Shown here: positions 33,096-41,464 of the stretch, one piece after another | How the letters are laid out: each line of letters opens with the position of its first letter | Numbering within the stretch: position 1 is the stretch's first letter | Origin: Actinomycetota bacterium | GTDB taxonomy: Bacteria; Actinomycetota; Acidimicrobiia; Acidimicrobiales; Ilumatobacteraceae | NCBI GenBank assembly: GCA_026393475.1 | Contig: JAPLAA010000102.1 | Coordinates: 1-51,730, forward strand | DNA length: 51,730 nucleotides | Direction: 5' to 3' | Notes under the pieces: model-generated | Database searches by the model: none | Told to the model about the DNA's origin: nothing | The model's input: the letters and a program-made list of their open reading frames with translations, nothing else | Position numbers and translations under genes: made by a program

Positions 33096-33911
33096 ATGAC
33101 CGAAGCTTCCGACACCGTCGTCCGCTCCGAGCCTCGGCCGGGCATCGCCCAGCTGACGCTCAGCCGCCCGGACAAGCTCAACGCGATGACGGGCGAACTC
33201 GTCCAGTCGCTGCACGAGCACCTCGACGCGATCGCGGTCGACCAGTCGGTGCGTGTGGTGGTTCTCACCGGTGCCGGTCGTGGTTTCTGCGCCGGACTCG
33301 ACCTCGGCGGCTACGGCACGGCACCGCACACCGAGGGGATGGGGCGCACGCAGGCCGGCTTCGCGGTGCAGAAGCACATCGCGTCGCTGATCCCGCATCT
33401 GCGGTCGCTGCCCCAGCCGGTCATCGCCGCGGTGAACGGTGCGGCCGCCGGTGGCGGGTTCGCGCTGGTGCTCGGCAGCGACATCCGGCTCGCCGCTCGT
33501 GCCGCGAAGTTCAACGCTGCGTTCATCCGTATCGGCCTGTCGGCGTGCGACATCGGTACGAGTTGGGTGCTGCCCCGGTTGATCGGCGCCTCGCGGGCTC
33601 AGGAGCTGATGCTCACGGGTCGTGTGTTCGACGCCGAGGAGGCCTATCGCATCGGTCTCGTGGTCGACCTCGTCGACGACCACGCCCTGCTCGACACGGC
33701 CTATGCCAAGGCCGAGCAGATCATGCTGAACGCCCCGTTCGGTGTGGCGCTCACCAAGGAGGGCATGTGGAGCGCCCTCGAGATCCCCGGCATGCAGGCC
33801 GCGATCGATCTGGAGAACCGCCAGCAGATCATGGCGAGCGCGACCTCCGATCACCGCGAAGCGATGACCGCGTTCCTCGAGCGTCGCCCGCCCCGCTACA
33901 CCAACACCTGA
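33096..33911 (+). CDS. Enoyl-CoA hydratase/isomerase family protein (crotonase)
   Basis: Cytosolic crotonase-fold acyl-CoA enzyme of 271 aa. The oxyanion-hole parts are GRGFCAGLDLGGYG and AAVNGAAAGGGFALVLGSDI. In the active-site helix it reads IGLSACDIGTSWVLPRLIG: the first catalytic Glu of rat hydratase is not present, and an Asp occupies the position used by 4-chlorobenzoyl-CoA dehalogenase, while a Glu remains in RAQELMLTG. This Asp type is common among actinobacterial crotonases, and the reaction is open (hydratase, isomerase or hydrolase). The start is ATG 33096, 6 nt after AACGAT. It ends in a dispersed palindrome shared with the convergent ABC gene. Confidence 0.85.
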   Translation: MTEASDTVVRSEPRPGIAQLTLSRPDKLNAMTGELVQSLHEHLDAIAVDQSVRVVVLTGAGRGFCAGLDLGGYGTAPHTEGMGRTQAGFAVQKHIASLIPHLRSLPQPVIAAVNGAAAGGGFALVLGSDIRLAARAAKFNAAFIRIGLSACDIGTSWVLPRLIGASRAQELMLTGRVFDAEEAYRIGLVVDLVDDHALLDTAYAKAEQIMLNAPFGVALTKEGMWSALEIPGMQAAIDLENRQQIMASATSDHREAMTAFLERRPPRYTNT

Positions 33912-33919
33912 CGAGCTTT

Positions 33920-33960
33920 CCGTGAGCGCGACCCGCAGGTGGTGCGGGTGCGGCTCACGG
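33920..33960. repeat. Palindromic element D, between convergent genes
   Basis: CCGTGAGC, GCG, ACCCGCA, loop GGTGG, TGCGGGT, GCG, GCTCACGG. It has the same outer stem, 3x3 internal loop, inner stem and 5-nt loop as elements B and C 25 kb away. It begins 8 bp after the crotonase stop and ends 10 bp before the OppF stop, so it may terminate both genes. No T-run. Confidence 0.85.
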
Positions 33961-33970
33961 AACGATCGGG

Positions 33971-34987
33971 TCAGCGGCTGGTGAGCTCCACCGGGGTGAT
34001 GGTGGGGAAGTGGCACGCCACGAAGTGACCCTCGCCCACGGCACGCAGCTGGGGCTCCTCGCTGCGGCAGATGTCCTGGGCGGCGGGGCAGCGCGGGTTG
34101 AAGCGACAGCCCGGCGGCGGGAGCACCGGCGACGGCGGCTCGCCCTCGATCGCGGTCTTGGTGACCGCCACCTCGGGGTCGGGCACGGGGATCGAGTTCA
34201 GCAGCACCGACGTGTAGTGGTGCGCCGGCTGCTCGTACAGCATGTCCGACGGCGCCACCTCGCAGATCTTGCCGAGGTACATCACGGCCACGCGGTCGCT
34301 GATGTTCTTGACGACGGCGAGGTCGTGGGCGATGAAGATCAGCGTCAGGCCGTACTCGGCCTTGAGGTCCTCGAGCAGGTTGAGCACCTGTGCCTGCACG
34401 CTCACGTCGAGTGCGCTCACGGGCTCGTCGCAGATGATCAGCGACGGGTCGAGCACCAGCGACCGGGCGATCGAGATGCGCTGGCACTGACCGCCGGAGA
34501 ACTGGTGCGGCTGGCTCTCACCGGCGCGAACGGGGTCGATGCCGACCTCCTCGAGGATGCCGTCGACCTTCTTGGCGCGCTCGGCGTCGGTGCCGCGCTT
34601 CCAGATGTTCAACGGTTCCATCACGATCTGGCGGACCTTGCGCCGCGGGTTGAGCGACGAGATCGGGTCCTGGAAGATCATCTGCATGCGCGTGCGGGCT
34701 TCGCGCATCGCGTCGCCCTGCATGGCCGTGAGCTCCTTGCCCTCGAACTGCACGGAACCGCTCGTGGGCCGCGGGAGCTGCATGATGGCGCGGCCCGTCG
34801 TGCTCTTGCCGCAGCCCGACTCGCCGACGAGGCCGAGGGTCTCGCCCTTCAGTACGTCGAGGCTGATGCCGCTGACGGCGTTCACCTTGAGACCGGTGCG
34901 GCCGACGGGGAACTCGACGACGAGATCCTCGATGCGCAGCAGGACGTCGGGGGAGTCGCGCAGGTGCGCCTTGCCGGTACCGGCCAT
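33971..34987 (-). CDS. Oligopeptide/dipeptide ABC transporter ATP-binding protein (OppF type)
   Basis: Cytoplasmic ATPase of 338 aa energising a peptide-type importer. Walker A GESGCGKST, Q-loop IFQDPISSLNPR, signature FSGGQCQRISIARSL, Walker B LIICDEP, and switch His in IFIAHD are all present. The C-terminal oligopeptide domain has GCRFNPRCPAAQDICR. Asn-Pro-Arg after the Q-loop and RAIMQL are OppF-like. It starts 1 bp after the OppD stop and is the last gene of the cluster. Confidence 0.93.
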   Translation of the reverse strand: MAGTGKAHLRDSPDVLLRIEDLVVEFPVGRTGLKVNAVSGISLDVLKGETLGLVGESGCGKSTTGRAIMQLPRPTSGSVQFEGKELTAMQGDAMREARTRMQMIFQDPISSLNPRRKVRQIVMEPLNIWKRGTDAERAKKVDGILEEVGIDPVRAGESQPHQFSGGQCQRISIARSLVLDPSLIICDEPVSALDVSVQAQVLNLLEDLKAEYGLTLIFIAHDLAVVKNISDRVAVMYLGKICEVAPSDMLYEQPAHHYTSVLLNSIPVPDPEVAVTKTAIEGEPPSPVLPPPGCRFNPRCPAAQDICRSEEPQLRAVGEGHFVACHFPTITPVELTSR

Positions 34988-34988
34988 G

Positions 34989-36089
34989 TCAGTTGCCTCC
35001 TGCGGCGCTCGTCGCGGCGAGTGCGTCAGTCGCGTGTTTCGACGCAGCGATCCGCACCTTGGCTTCGTGATAACCCTCGCTGCCCACGGGATACCAGCAG
35101 GCGTAGAGGTGGTTGGGGTCCTCGGCGGTGGCGATCAACGGGGGTTCCTCGTTGACGCACTTGTCGACGGCGTACGGGCAGCGGGGCGCGAAGCGGCATC
35201 CCTTCGGCGGGTTCACCAGATCGGGTGGGCGGCCGGCGATCGCGTTGAGGCGGGTGTGGCTGCGGTCCTCGAGCTTGGGGATGCTGTTCAGCAACGCCTC
35301 GGTGTAGGGCATCTTCATGTTGGCGAAGAGTCCCTTGGTGCTGGCCTTCTCGACGAGCTTGCCGCCGTACATCACGGCGATCTCGTCGGTGTGGCCGGCG
35401 ACGACGCCGAGGTCGTGGGTGACGAGCACGAGCGACATGTTGCGGTCGCGGCGCTGTTCGCCGAGCAGGTCGAGGATCTGGGCCTGCACCGTCACGTCGA
35501 GTGCGGTGGTGGGCTCGTCGGCGAACAGTGCGGTGGGACCGCAGGCGAGGGCGATGGCGATCATCACGCGTTGGCGCATGCCGCCCGACATCTCGTGCGG
35601 GTACTGCTCGAGACGACGCTTCGCCTCGGGGATGCGCACGTCCTGCAGGAGGCGCTCGGCGGTGGCGAGTGCGTTCTGCTTGGTCATGCCGAGGTGGATC
35701 TGGAGCGGCTCGGCGATCTGACGGCCGATCTTCATCACCGGGTTCAGCGACGTCATCGGGTCCTGGAAGATCATCGCCATCTCCTTGCCCCACACGCTGC
35801 GCATCGCCTTGCGGTCGAGGTTGCCGATCTCGCGACCCTCGAACTTGATGCTGCCACCGCGGATCGTGCCGCGAGGGGGGAGGAGTCCCATGATCGAGCG
35901 GGACAGGATGGTCTTGCCCGAACCGGACTCGCCGACGATGCCGAGGGCCTTGCCGCGGTCGAGCGAGAAGCTGACGCCGTCGACGGCCCGCACGACGCCG
36001 CGAGGCGTCTTGAAGTGCGTGGTGACGTCCTCCAGTTCGAGGAGGGGCCCGTCGATGTCGCGGGCGGATGCCTGGATCTGCGTGCTCAT
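34989..36089 (-). CDS. Oligopeptide/dipeptide ABC transporter ATP-binding protein (OppD type)
   Basis: Second ATPase, 366 aa. Walker [20 protein letters not shown], signature [15 protein letters not shown], Walker B ALFADEP, switch VTHDLGVV. The C-terminal part has [15 protein letters not shown], with the conserved cysteines of OppD proteins. ATG 36089 overlaps the stop of the permease gene (ATGA); longer frames run into that gene and were rejected. It forms the ATPase pair with the next gene. Confidence 0.93.
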   Translation of the reverse strand: MSTQIQASARDIDGPLLELEDVTTHFKTPRGVVRAVDGVSFSLDRGKALGIVGESGSGKTILSRSIMGLLPPRGTIRGGSIKFEGREIGNLDRKAMRSVWGKEMAMIFQDPMTSLNPVMKIGRQIAEPLQIHLGMTKQNALATAERLLQDVRIPEAKRRLEQYPHEMSGGMRQRVMIAIALACGPTALFADEPTTALDVTVQAQILDLLGEQRRDRNMSLVLVTHDLGVVAGHTDEIAVMYGGKLVEKASTKGLFANMKMPYTEALLNSIPKLEDRSHTRLNAIAGRPPDLVNPPKGCRFAPRCPYAVDKCVNEEPPLIATAEDPNHLYACWYPVGSEGYHEAKVRIAASKHATDALAATSAAGGN

Positions 36090-37048
36090 ACACCAGCCTG
36101 CCGGATGTCGAAGCGACGGCTGAGCCGGTCGCCGATGATGTTGAACGAGAGGACGGTGAGGAACAGCATCAAGCAGGGGAAGATCGTCGCCCACCAGAAC
36201 TCGTCGATCTTGTTGCGGTTCTCGTCGATCAGCTTGCCCCAGGTGGGCGTCCCGATCTCGGCGCCGAGACCGAGGAAGGCGAGTGCACCTTCGGCCGCGA
36301 TCAGGACGGAGAGGCCCGTGAAGGCCACGGTCAGGATGGCAGGGATCAGGTTGGGGAGGATCTCGCGGAAGATCACCCGGTTCGGCTTGGCCCCGAGGCT
36401 CCGGGCTGCCAGGACGAACTCCCGTTCACGCAGCGTCAGTGTCTGCGCACGGACGATGCGAGCGAGCGGCGCGACCGCGAGTGTGCCGAGCGTGAGGACG
36501 ATGAAGGCGATCCCCCAACGCTCCTCGATCCATCCCAGCACGCCGCCCGACTCGGCCTGTGCCCGGAGGCGGTCGACGAGGATGATGGCGAGCAGCAGGG
36601 CCGGCAGGGCGAGCAGGCAGTCCGTGAAGATCATCACGACCCGATCGACCCAGCCGCGGAAGTAGCCGGCGATCATGCCGAGCCCGCCGCCGACGAGGAT
36701 GCCGAACACCGTGGCGAAGATGCCGACCTGCAGTGAGGTGCGAGCACCGTAGATGCACTTGGAGAACACGTCGGCGCTCACACCGTCGGTGCCGAACCAG
36801 GCGGTCCAGCTCGGGCCCCAGTCGTATCGACCGGGTCGGCCGTTGGGCCCGAGGATCTTCTCGTTCGGGTACGGGATGAACGACAGGTAGTCGGCGAAGA
36901 TCGCGAGGAACGTGAGCCCACCGAGGAACGTGATGGCGAAGACGATGCCGAGTCCGGGCCACTTCGGCAGCCGGCGGCCTTTCGTCGGTGCATCCGGTGC
37001 GGCGGCGGGCGCCGAGGGAGCGGTCGTGGGTGCGAGAGTCGTTGTCAT
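36086..37048 (-). CDS. ABC transporter permease (OppC/DppC type)
   Basis: Integral-membrane permease of 320 aa. An Ala/Pro/Thr-rich cytoplasmic N-terminus precedes the first helix GIVFAITFLGGLTFLAI. The family loop EFVLAARSLGAKPNRVIFRE is the EAA-type contact with the ATPase. GTDGVSADVFSKCIYGARTS is the usual OppC stretch (canonical GTDxxGRDxxSR). It lies 16 bp downstream of the OppB gene and overlaps OppD by ATGA. Confidence 0.92.
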   Translation of the reverse strand: MTTTLAPTTAPSAPAAAPDAPTKGRRLPKWPGLGIVFAITFLGGLTFLAIFADYLSFIPYPNEKILGPNGRPGRYDWGPSWTAWFGTDGVSADVFSKCIYGARTSLQVGIFATVFGILVGGGLGMIAGYFRGWVDRVVMIFTDCLLALPALLLAIILVDRLRAQAESGGVLGWIEERWGIAFIVLTLGTLAVAPLARIVRAQTLTLREREFVLAARSLGAKPNRVIFREILPNLIPAILTVAFTGLSVLIAAEGALAFLGLGAEIGTPTWGKLIDENRNKIDEFWWATIFPCLMLFLTVLSFNIIGDRLSRRFDIRQAGV

Positions 37049-37064
37049 GTCGGTGCGATGTTCC

Positions 37065-38081
37065 TCAGGCGAGCGCTCGCGCGTGGCGGATTCTTGGGTC
37101 GAGGACGCCGTACAACAGGTCGACGATCAGGTTGACGATCACGACGCTGAACACGAGCACGGCTGCGGTGCTCTGCACGATGAAGAGGTCCTTGCTGAGG
37201 ATCGCGGACACCAGCATGGTGCCCATCCCGTCGAGGTCGAAGAACTGCTCGACGACGATGGCGCCGCCGACGATGCCGCTCACCTGGAGGCCGACGCTCG
37301 TGAGCAGGGAGAACAGGGAGTTGCGGAGGGCGTGCACCCAGAGCACTCGCCGCGGTGACACGCCCTTGGCGCTGGCGAGTGTCACGAAGTCGGCCTGCAG
37401 GGTCATCACCATGTCCCCTCGGAGGAGCCGGGCGAACACGGCGGCGATCGGCAGCGTGAGCACCAGCGTCGGCACGAAGAAGTTCCTGAAGTGTGCGCCG
37501 AGGTCCTGCCACGGATAGATCTTCTCGCCGATGCGGGGGAACCATCCACCGAACGTGATCTGGTAGTCGTTGAACGGCCACCAGAGGGTGATCGTGTTCT
37601 CCTTGATCAGCAGCAGCGTGAAGATCGGCGCGAGCACCACGGCGGGGGCGGACACGAAGGCGAACGAGCCGGCGCTGCCGAACTTGTCGAACCAGCTGTC
37701 GCGCTTGTGTGCCTGGCGCACGGCGAGCGGCACGGCGATGATCAATCCCCAGACGATCGCGTACGTGCCGAGCAGGATGGTCGTCATCGCCCTCGACTTG
37801 ATCAGATCGACGACGTCGGTCGACAGCGGCACGCTGCGGCCCATGTCCTGGTCGACGACGATGTTCTTCAGCCAGAAGAAGTACTGGACGAAGTAGTTCT
37901 GATCGAGCCGGTACTTGGCTGTGGTCGCATCGATCAGTTCCTGGTCGACGGTGCCGCCGAGCAGGGTGCGAGCGGGGTCGCCCGGAGCGTTCAGCCCGAG
38001 TCGCATCAGGATCATCACGGCGAACGTGACGATGAAGAACACGATGGAGAACTGTCCAAGTTTCTGGAGGAAGTAGCGCAC
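37065..38081 (-). CDS. ABC transporter permease (OppB/DppB type)
   Basis: Integral-membrane permease of 338 aa with the opening MRYFLQKLGQFSIVFFIVTF, DPARTLLGG, and the EAA-type loop DFVTLASAKGVSPRRVLWVH. It ends with DLLYGVLDPRIRH, as in DppB proteins. The loop between helices 1 and 2 is long, which is usual. First of four closely spaced genes (B-C-D-F), separated from the lipoprotein gene by 125 bp containing a strong hairpin. Confidence 0.92.
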   Translation of the reverse strand: MRYFLQKLGQFSIVFFIVTFAVMILMRLGLNAPGDPARTLLGGTVDQELIDATTAKYRLDQNYFVQYFFWLKNIVVDQDMGRSVPLSTDVVDLIKSRAMTTILLGTYAIVWGLIIAVPLAVRQAHKRDSWFDKFGSAGSFAFVSAPAVVLAPIFTLLLIKENTITLWWPFNDYQITFGGWFPRIGEKIYPWQDLGAHFRNFFVPTLVLTLPIAAVFARLLRGDMVMTLQADFVTLASAKGVSPRRVLWVHALRNSLFSLLTSVGLQVSGIVGGAIVVEQFFDLDGMGTMLVSAILSKDLFIVQSTAAVLVFSVVIVNLIVDLLYGVLDPRIRHARALA

Positions 38082-38124
38082 TCGGGACCTCGCGAGCGAT
38101 TGGGAGCGGAATCGTGCTCAGCGG

Positions 38125-38160
38125 TGTCGGGCGACGCACCCGGAGGTGCGTCGCCCGACA
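38125..38160 (-). terminator. Perfect 16-bp hairpin between lipoprotein and permease genes
   Basis: TGTCGGGCGACGCACC at 38125-38140 and its exact complement at 38145-38160 enclose the 4-nt loop CGGA. It lies 47 bp after the lipoprotein stop (38207). Without a T-run it may act as a partial terminator or as an mRNA-stabilising stem, giving more binding protein than permease. On the minus strand the lipoprotein transcript reads through it toward OppB. Confidence 0.85.
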
Positions 38161-38206
38161 GGTTCGCTGTGGTTGAACTGGTCAGATGACGCGTGATCCC
38201 GAAGGA

Positions 38207-40042
38207 TCAGGCAGCGCCATCGAGCCAGAGTGAATGCATGTAGAACTGGCCGGAGAAGCCGGCGCCGTCTCGTGCCATGCTGCCGTCGGGGAACACGAGG
38301 GTGCTGAGACCCTGGATCGCCGGGTCGCGCGGGGTGCCCCAGATCGTCCACGAGTTGGCGAACTGGTAGCACTGCTCGGCCATGCGACGGTTCACGTTCT
38401 CGGCGAATTCCTTGCGCTTCGCCGGGTCCGACTCGATGCGCTGGGCCTCGAGGTTCTCGTCGACGACGTCGTCCTCGACTCGACCGAAGTTCAGTGCGAG
38501 TGCACCGTCGGGGGCCGAAGCGGAGGAGTGCCACCAGAAGTACTGGCCGTCGATGGTCGTACCGGCGTGGTTGCGCCAGCCGTACATGAAGAAGCCGGGA
38601 TCACCGAAGAGTGCGTTGGTGATGAACTGGTCCTGCGGCACCTGCTGGATCTCGGTGGTGACACCGATCTGCTCCCAGTAGCCCTTCAGCAGCTCGGCGA
38701 CCTGCGCGTTGATGGCCGACACCGTGGTGCCGTAGTTCACCGTGACCGGGCCGTTCTCGGCGACGTACTCGTCGATGAGGGTCTGGGCGCCTTCGAGGTC
38801 CTGCTCGGTCGGCACGCCGTTGTCCTCGAGGTAGCCCTCCTGGCCGGGCGAGAAGAGGCCGTTGGCGACCTGGAGGATGCCGTCGGCGGTGAGGTCGATC
38901 AGCTCCTGACGGTCGATGGCCTTCCACAGTGCGCAACGCACACGCTGATCCTGCAGCGGACCGGGCTTGGCGAGGTCGATGAGGATGTAGTTGGTCTCGG
39001 TGAACGAGTCCTGCTCGGTCATCGGGAACTCGTCGGCCAGGTCGCGGAACTCGCTGATCACGATGGCGGACGACGTCGAGAAGATGTCGATGTCACCGCT
39101 CTGCAGCGCCTCGGCGGCCGTCTCGCTGTCCTCGATCACGCGGAACTCGACGCTGTCGAGGTACGGCAGCTGGTTGCCCGCCGCGTCCTTCATCCAGTAG
39201 TCGGGGTTGCGGGTCACGACGAGCTTGTCGCGCGGGGCGTAGCTCTCGACGATGAACGGGCCCGTACCGACCGGCGAGGTCGCCAGCGTCGGATCGGCCG
39301 CCACGGCATCGAGCCAGGTGGGCGAGGCGATCATGCCGAGCTGGCCGGCGAGCGTCGCCGGCAGGTTCGGCCACGGCAGCGGCTGGCTGAGATCGCCGCC
39401 CTTGCCGGTCTTGATCGTGAACGTCATGGCGTCGGTCGCCTCGATCGCGAGCGTGCCGTCGGCGTTCTTGCCGTAGTCGACGATCGCGCCCGAGATGAGC
39501 AGACCCGTGCCGGTGGCCTGGAGGTTCTTCACCACAGCAGCGGCATCGAGATCGGTGCCGTCGTGGAACTTGATGCCCTCACGAACCGTGAACGTCCACT
39601 CGGTGAAGTCGGCGTTGGGCGTGATCGTGTCGACGAGGACGCCGACGATCTCGTTGTCCTGGTTGAGCGCCACGAGCGGGTCGTAGAACGTGCGTGCACG
39701 CTGCTGGCAGTACGAGTCGCACTGCATCGCGGCCGGCGTCCAGGGGTTGGCCACCTCTGCCTCGCCGCTGACGACGATGGTGCCGCCGTAGACCGGGTCC
39801 TTCGCCGGGGCTTCCGCCTCGGTCGTCTCCGGTGCTGCGTCGGTGGCATCCGGCGCGTCGGTGGCGCTTGGCGCCTCCGTTGCGTCCGGGGCTTCGGTAT
39901 CGCCTGTGGCTTCGGTCGTGTCGGGCTCCGAGGTCGTCTCGTCGTCCTTCTTGCTACACGCTCCTGCCACCAGTCCGAGCGTGACGACTGCTACTGCGAG
40001 CAGTCGTCCCGGTCGGCGGCGGGTTGAACGGCTTGGTGTCAC
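38207..40042 (-). CDS. Extracellular solute-binding lipoprotein (SBP family 5, Opp/Dpp type)
   Basis: Peptide-type substrate-binding lipoprotein of 611 aa. Signal sequence with Arg-rich n-region, helix LLAVAVVTLGLV and lipobox LVAGAC, lipidated Cys29. A long Thr/Glu/Ala/Asp/Pro linker (about 35-72) tethers the SBP_bac_5 domain, which has GLLISGAIV, SPVGTGPFIVESYAPRDKLV, RNPDYWM and VRCALWKAIDRQELID. The GTG at 40042 has AAGGGGGA 5 nt upstream and the -35/-10 promoter further up. It is encoded first in the transporter cluster. The ligand may be a peptide, but such proteins also bind other small molecules. Confidence 0.93.
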   Translation of the reverse strand: MTPSRSTRRRPGRLLAVAVVTLGLVAGACSKKDDETTSEPDTTEATGDTEAPDATEAPSATDAPDATDAAPETTEAEAPAKDPVYGGTIVVSGEAEVANPWTPAAMQCDSYCQQRARTFYDPLVALNQDNEIVGVLVDTITPNADFTEWTFTVREGIKFHDGTDLDAAAVVKNLQATGTGLLISGAIVDYGKNADGTLAIEATDAMTFTIKTGKGGDLSQPLPWPNLPATLAGQLGMIASPTWLDAVAADPTLATSPVGTGPFIVESYAPRDKLVVTRNPDYWMKDAAGNQLPYLDSVEFRVIEDSETAAEALQSGDIDIFSTSSAIVISEFRDLADEFPMTEQDSFTETNYILIDLAKPGPLQDQRVRCALWKAIDRQELIDLTADGILQVANGLFSPGQEGYLEDNGVPTEQDLEGAQTLIDEYVAENGPVTVNYGTTVSAINAQVAELLKGYWEQIGVTTEIQQVPQDQFITNALFGDPGFFMYGWRNHAGTTIDGQYFWWHSSASAPDGALALNFGRVEDDVVDENLEAQRIESDPAKRKEFAENVNRRMAEQCYQFANSWTIWGTPRDPAIQGLSTLVFPDGSMARDGAGFSGQFYMHSLWLDGAA

Positions 40043-40047
40043 CCTGG

Positions 40048-40055
40048 TCCCCCTT
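40048..40055 (-). promoter_or_regulatory. Ribosome binding site of the lipoprotein gene
   Basis: AAGGGGGA on the minus strand, 5 nt before the GTG at 40042; it decides the start. Confidence 0.8.
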
Positions 40056-40130
40056 CGTATGGAAATGCATGGCCGGCGCTGGACGTGTTTCGGCGTCGTG
40101 TTGTGACCCCCATCACATGCCGGTGCGCTC

Positions 40131-40158
40131 ACCATAGCCAATCGACTGCGGGTGTCAA
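40131..40158 (-). promoter_or_regulatory. Sigma-70-type promoter of the peptide transporter
   Basis: TTGACA (complement at 40153-40158) and TATGGT (complement at 40131-40136) are separated by 16 bp on the minus strand. This predicts a leader of about 80 nt before the GTG at 40042. It is the best canonical promoter in the window. Confidence 0.7.
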
Positions 40159-40260
40159 TGATCGTGAGCTTGTTCTCGACGGCGGTGTCGAGCAGGTGAT
40201 CGATGCGCGCGTCGAGGGATGGCCGAATGCATTCCGACGAGCGGAACTCCTTACCGGCGG

Positions 40261-40266
40261 TAGGTT
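40261..40266 (+). promoter_or_regulatory. -10 box of the DUF5522 gene
   Basis: TAGGTT, 7 nt before the GTG at 40274; leaderless spacing. Confidence 0.5.
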
Positions 40267-40273
40267 TCCTGCC

Positions 40274-40513
40274 GTGCCCGCCGTGCGTCCCGACCATCTC
40301 GAGGCACCGCACCCGGCGCGGTTCGCATCGACGCATCGGCAGTTCCACGAGGTGATGGCGCGGCACGCTGCCGCCGTGGCGGCGGGCTCGTCCACCTATG
40401 TCGATCCGGTCAGCGGTTACCAGGTCTTCACGGCGGCGCACCTGGTACAGCGTGGCGACTGCTGTGACAGCGGGTGCCGACACTGTCCCTTCGTCGGGGC
40501 GGGCCAGGCGTAG
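40274..40513 (+). CDS. DUF5522-family small protein
   Basis: A 79-aa protein ending in YVDPVSGYQVFTAAHLVQRG and the cysteine cluster DCCDSGCRHCPF, the hallmark of DUF5522 proteins of unknown function; the CCxxGCxxC pattern suggests metal binding. GTG 40274 lies 7 nt behind a TAGGTT box; GTG 40283 is the alternative. The longer frame upstream runs through the promoter of the divergent lipoprotein gene and was rejected. The PPK2 gene follows after 19 bp but has its own -10 box. Confidence 0.75.
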   Translation: MPAVRPDHLEAPHPARFASTHRQFHEVMARHAAAVAAGSSTYVDPVSGYQVFTAAHLVQRGDCCDSGCRHCPFVGAGQA

Positions 40514-40520
40514 GTACGGC

Positions 40521-40526
40521 TAGGTT
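40521..40526 (+). promoter_or_regulatory. -10 box of the PPK2 gene
   Basis: TAGGTT, 6 nt before the ATG at 40533; leaderless spacing. Confidence 0.5.
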
Positions 40527-40532
40527 CGCCGC

Positions 40533-41411
40533 ATGGCCGACCACCACACGGACGACAACGACGGCGGAGATCACGAAGGTTCCCTGCCCGACGAACGGGC
40601 GCTGCGCACGGCGATCGGACGGTTGCGGGTGAAGCCCGGCAGCGACCTCGTCCTCGCGAAGCGGGCGACCGACGGCGACTTCGGGATGTCGAAGGAGCAG
40701 GCGCTGGCTCGGCTCACCGAGACCCGGGCCAGGATCGATGTGTTGCAGCAGCGTCTGTACGCCGAGTCGCGGCGCAGCGTGCTCCTCGTCGTGCAGGCGA
40801 TGGATGCGGCCGGCAAGGACGGCACGATCCGCAACGTGCTCACCGGGTTGAACCCGGCGGGCATCCGCGTGTCGAGCTTCAAGGCGCCCGGCGGGCCCGA
40901 GGCCCAGCACGACTACCTGTGGCGGGTGCACCAGCAGTGCCCGTCGCGCGGCGACATCGCGGTGTTCAACCGCAGCCACTACGAGGACGTGTTGGTGGTG
41001 CGGGTGAAGCAGTTCGTGCCGGAGGCCGTCTGGCGGCGCCGCTACGCGCACATCCGCCACTTCGAGCAGCTGCTCGGCGACGAGGGCACCACGGTGGTGA
41101 AGGTGTTCCTCCATGTGTCGAAGGACGAGCAGGCCCGCCGGTTCCAGGAACGACTCGACGACCCGGAGAAGCGGTGGAAGTTCCGCGCCGGCGACCTCGA
41201 CGACCGAGCGTTGTGGCCCGAGTTCCAGTCCGCGTACCAGGACGCGATCAACGAGACGTCGACCGACGATGCGCCGTGGTACGTGGTGCCGGCCGACAGC
41301 AATTCCCGTCGGAACATGGCGGTGGGAGAGATCCTCCGGGCCACGCTCGAACGACTCGATCCGCAGATCCCCGAGCCGGAGGCCGGCCTCGACGGTGTGA
41401 AGGTCGTGTGA
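40533..41411 (+). CDS. Polyphosphate kinase 2 family protein
   Basis: Cytosolic enzyme of 292 aa that phosphorylates nucleotides with polyphosphate (or the reverse). Walker A is QAMDAAGKDGTIRNVLTGL, followed by VSSFKAPGG, Walker B FNRSHYEDVLVVRV, and the lid KRWKFRAGDLDDR. The KDGTI variant and NRSHYEDVLVVR are those of the PPK2 group that phosphorylates AMP and ADP, rather than the class with GKGGTI; nucleotide preference is inferred. ATG 40533 lies 6 nt after a TAGGTT box. The first 20 residues are acidic and His-rich. Confidence 0.9.
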   Translation: MADHHTDDNDGGDHEGSLPDERALRTAIGRLRVKPGSDLVLAKRATDGDFGMSKEQALARLTETRARIDVLQQRLYAESRRSVLLVVQAMDAAGKDGTIRNVLTGLNPAGIRVSSFKAPGGPEAQHDYLWRVHQQCPSRGDIAVFNRSHYEDVLVVRVKQFVPEAVWRRRYAHIRHFEQLLGDEGTTVVKVFLHVSKDEQARRFQERLDDPEKRWKFRAGDLDDRALWPEFQSAYQDAINETSTDDAPWYVVPADSNSRRNMAVGEILRATLERLDPQIPEPEAGLDGVKVV

Positions 41412-41452
41412 ACGGGCCGACGTGATCACCTCGGCCGAGATGTACGAATTGT

Positions 41453-41458
41453 AAAGTC
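41453..41458 (+). promoter_or_regulatory. -10 box of the molybdenum hydroxylase operon
   Basis: TAAAGT, 6-7 nt before the ATG at 41465, in an A/T-rich patch that stands out from its surroundings. Leaderless spacing. Confidence 0.5.
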
Positions 41459-41464
41459 CTGCCG

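Noticed and set aside
40085..40273. Longer version of the DUF5522 protein
   Set aside because: It would run through the -35/-10 promoter of the divergent lipoprotein gene, and the added residues match no family.
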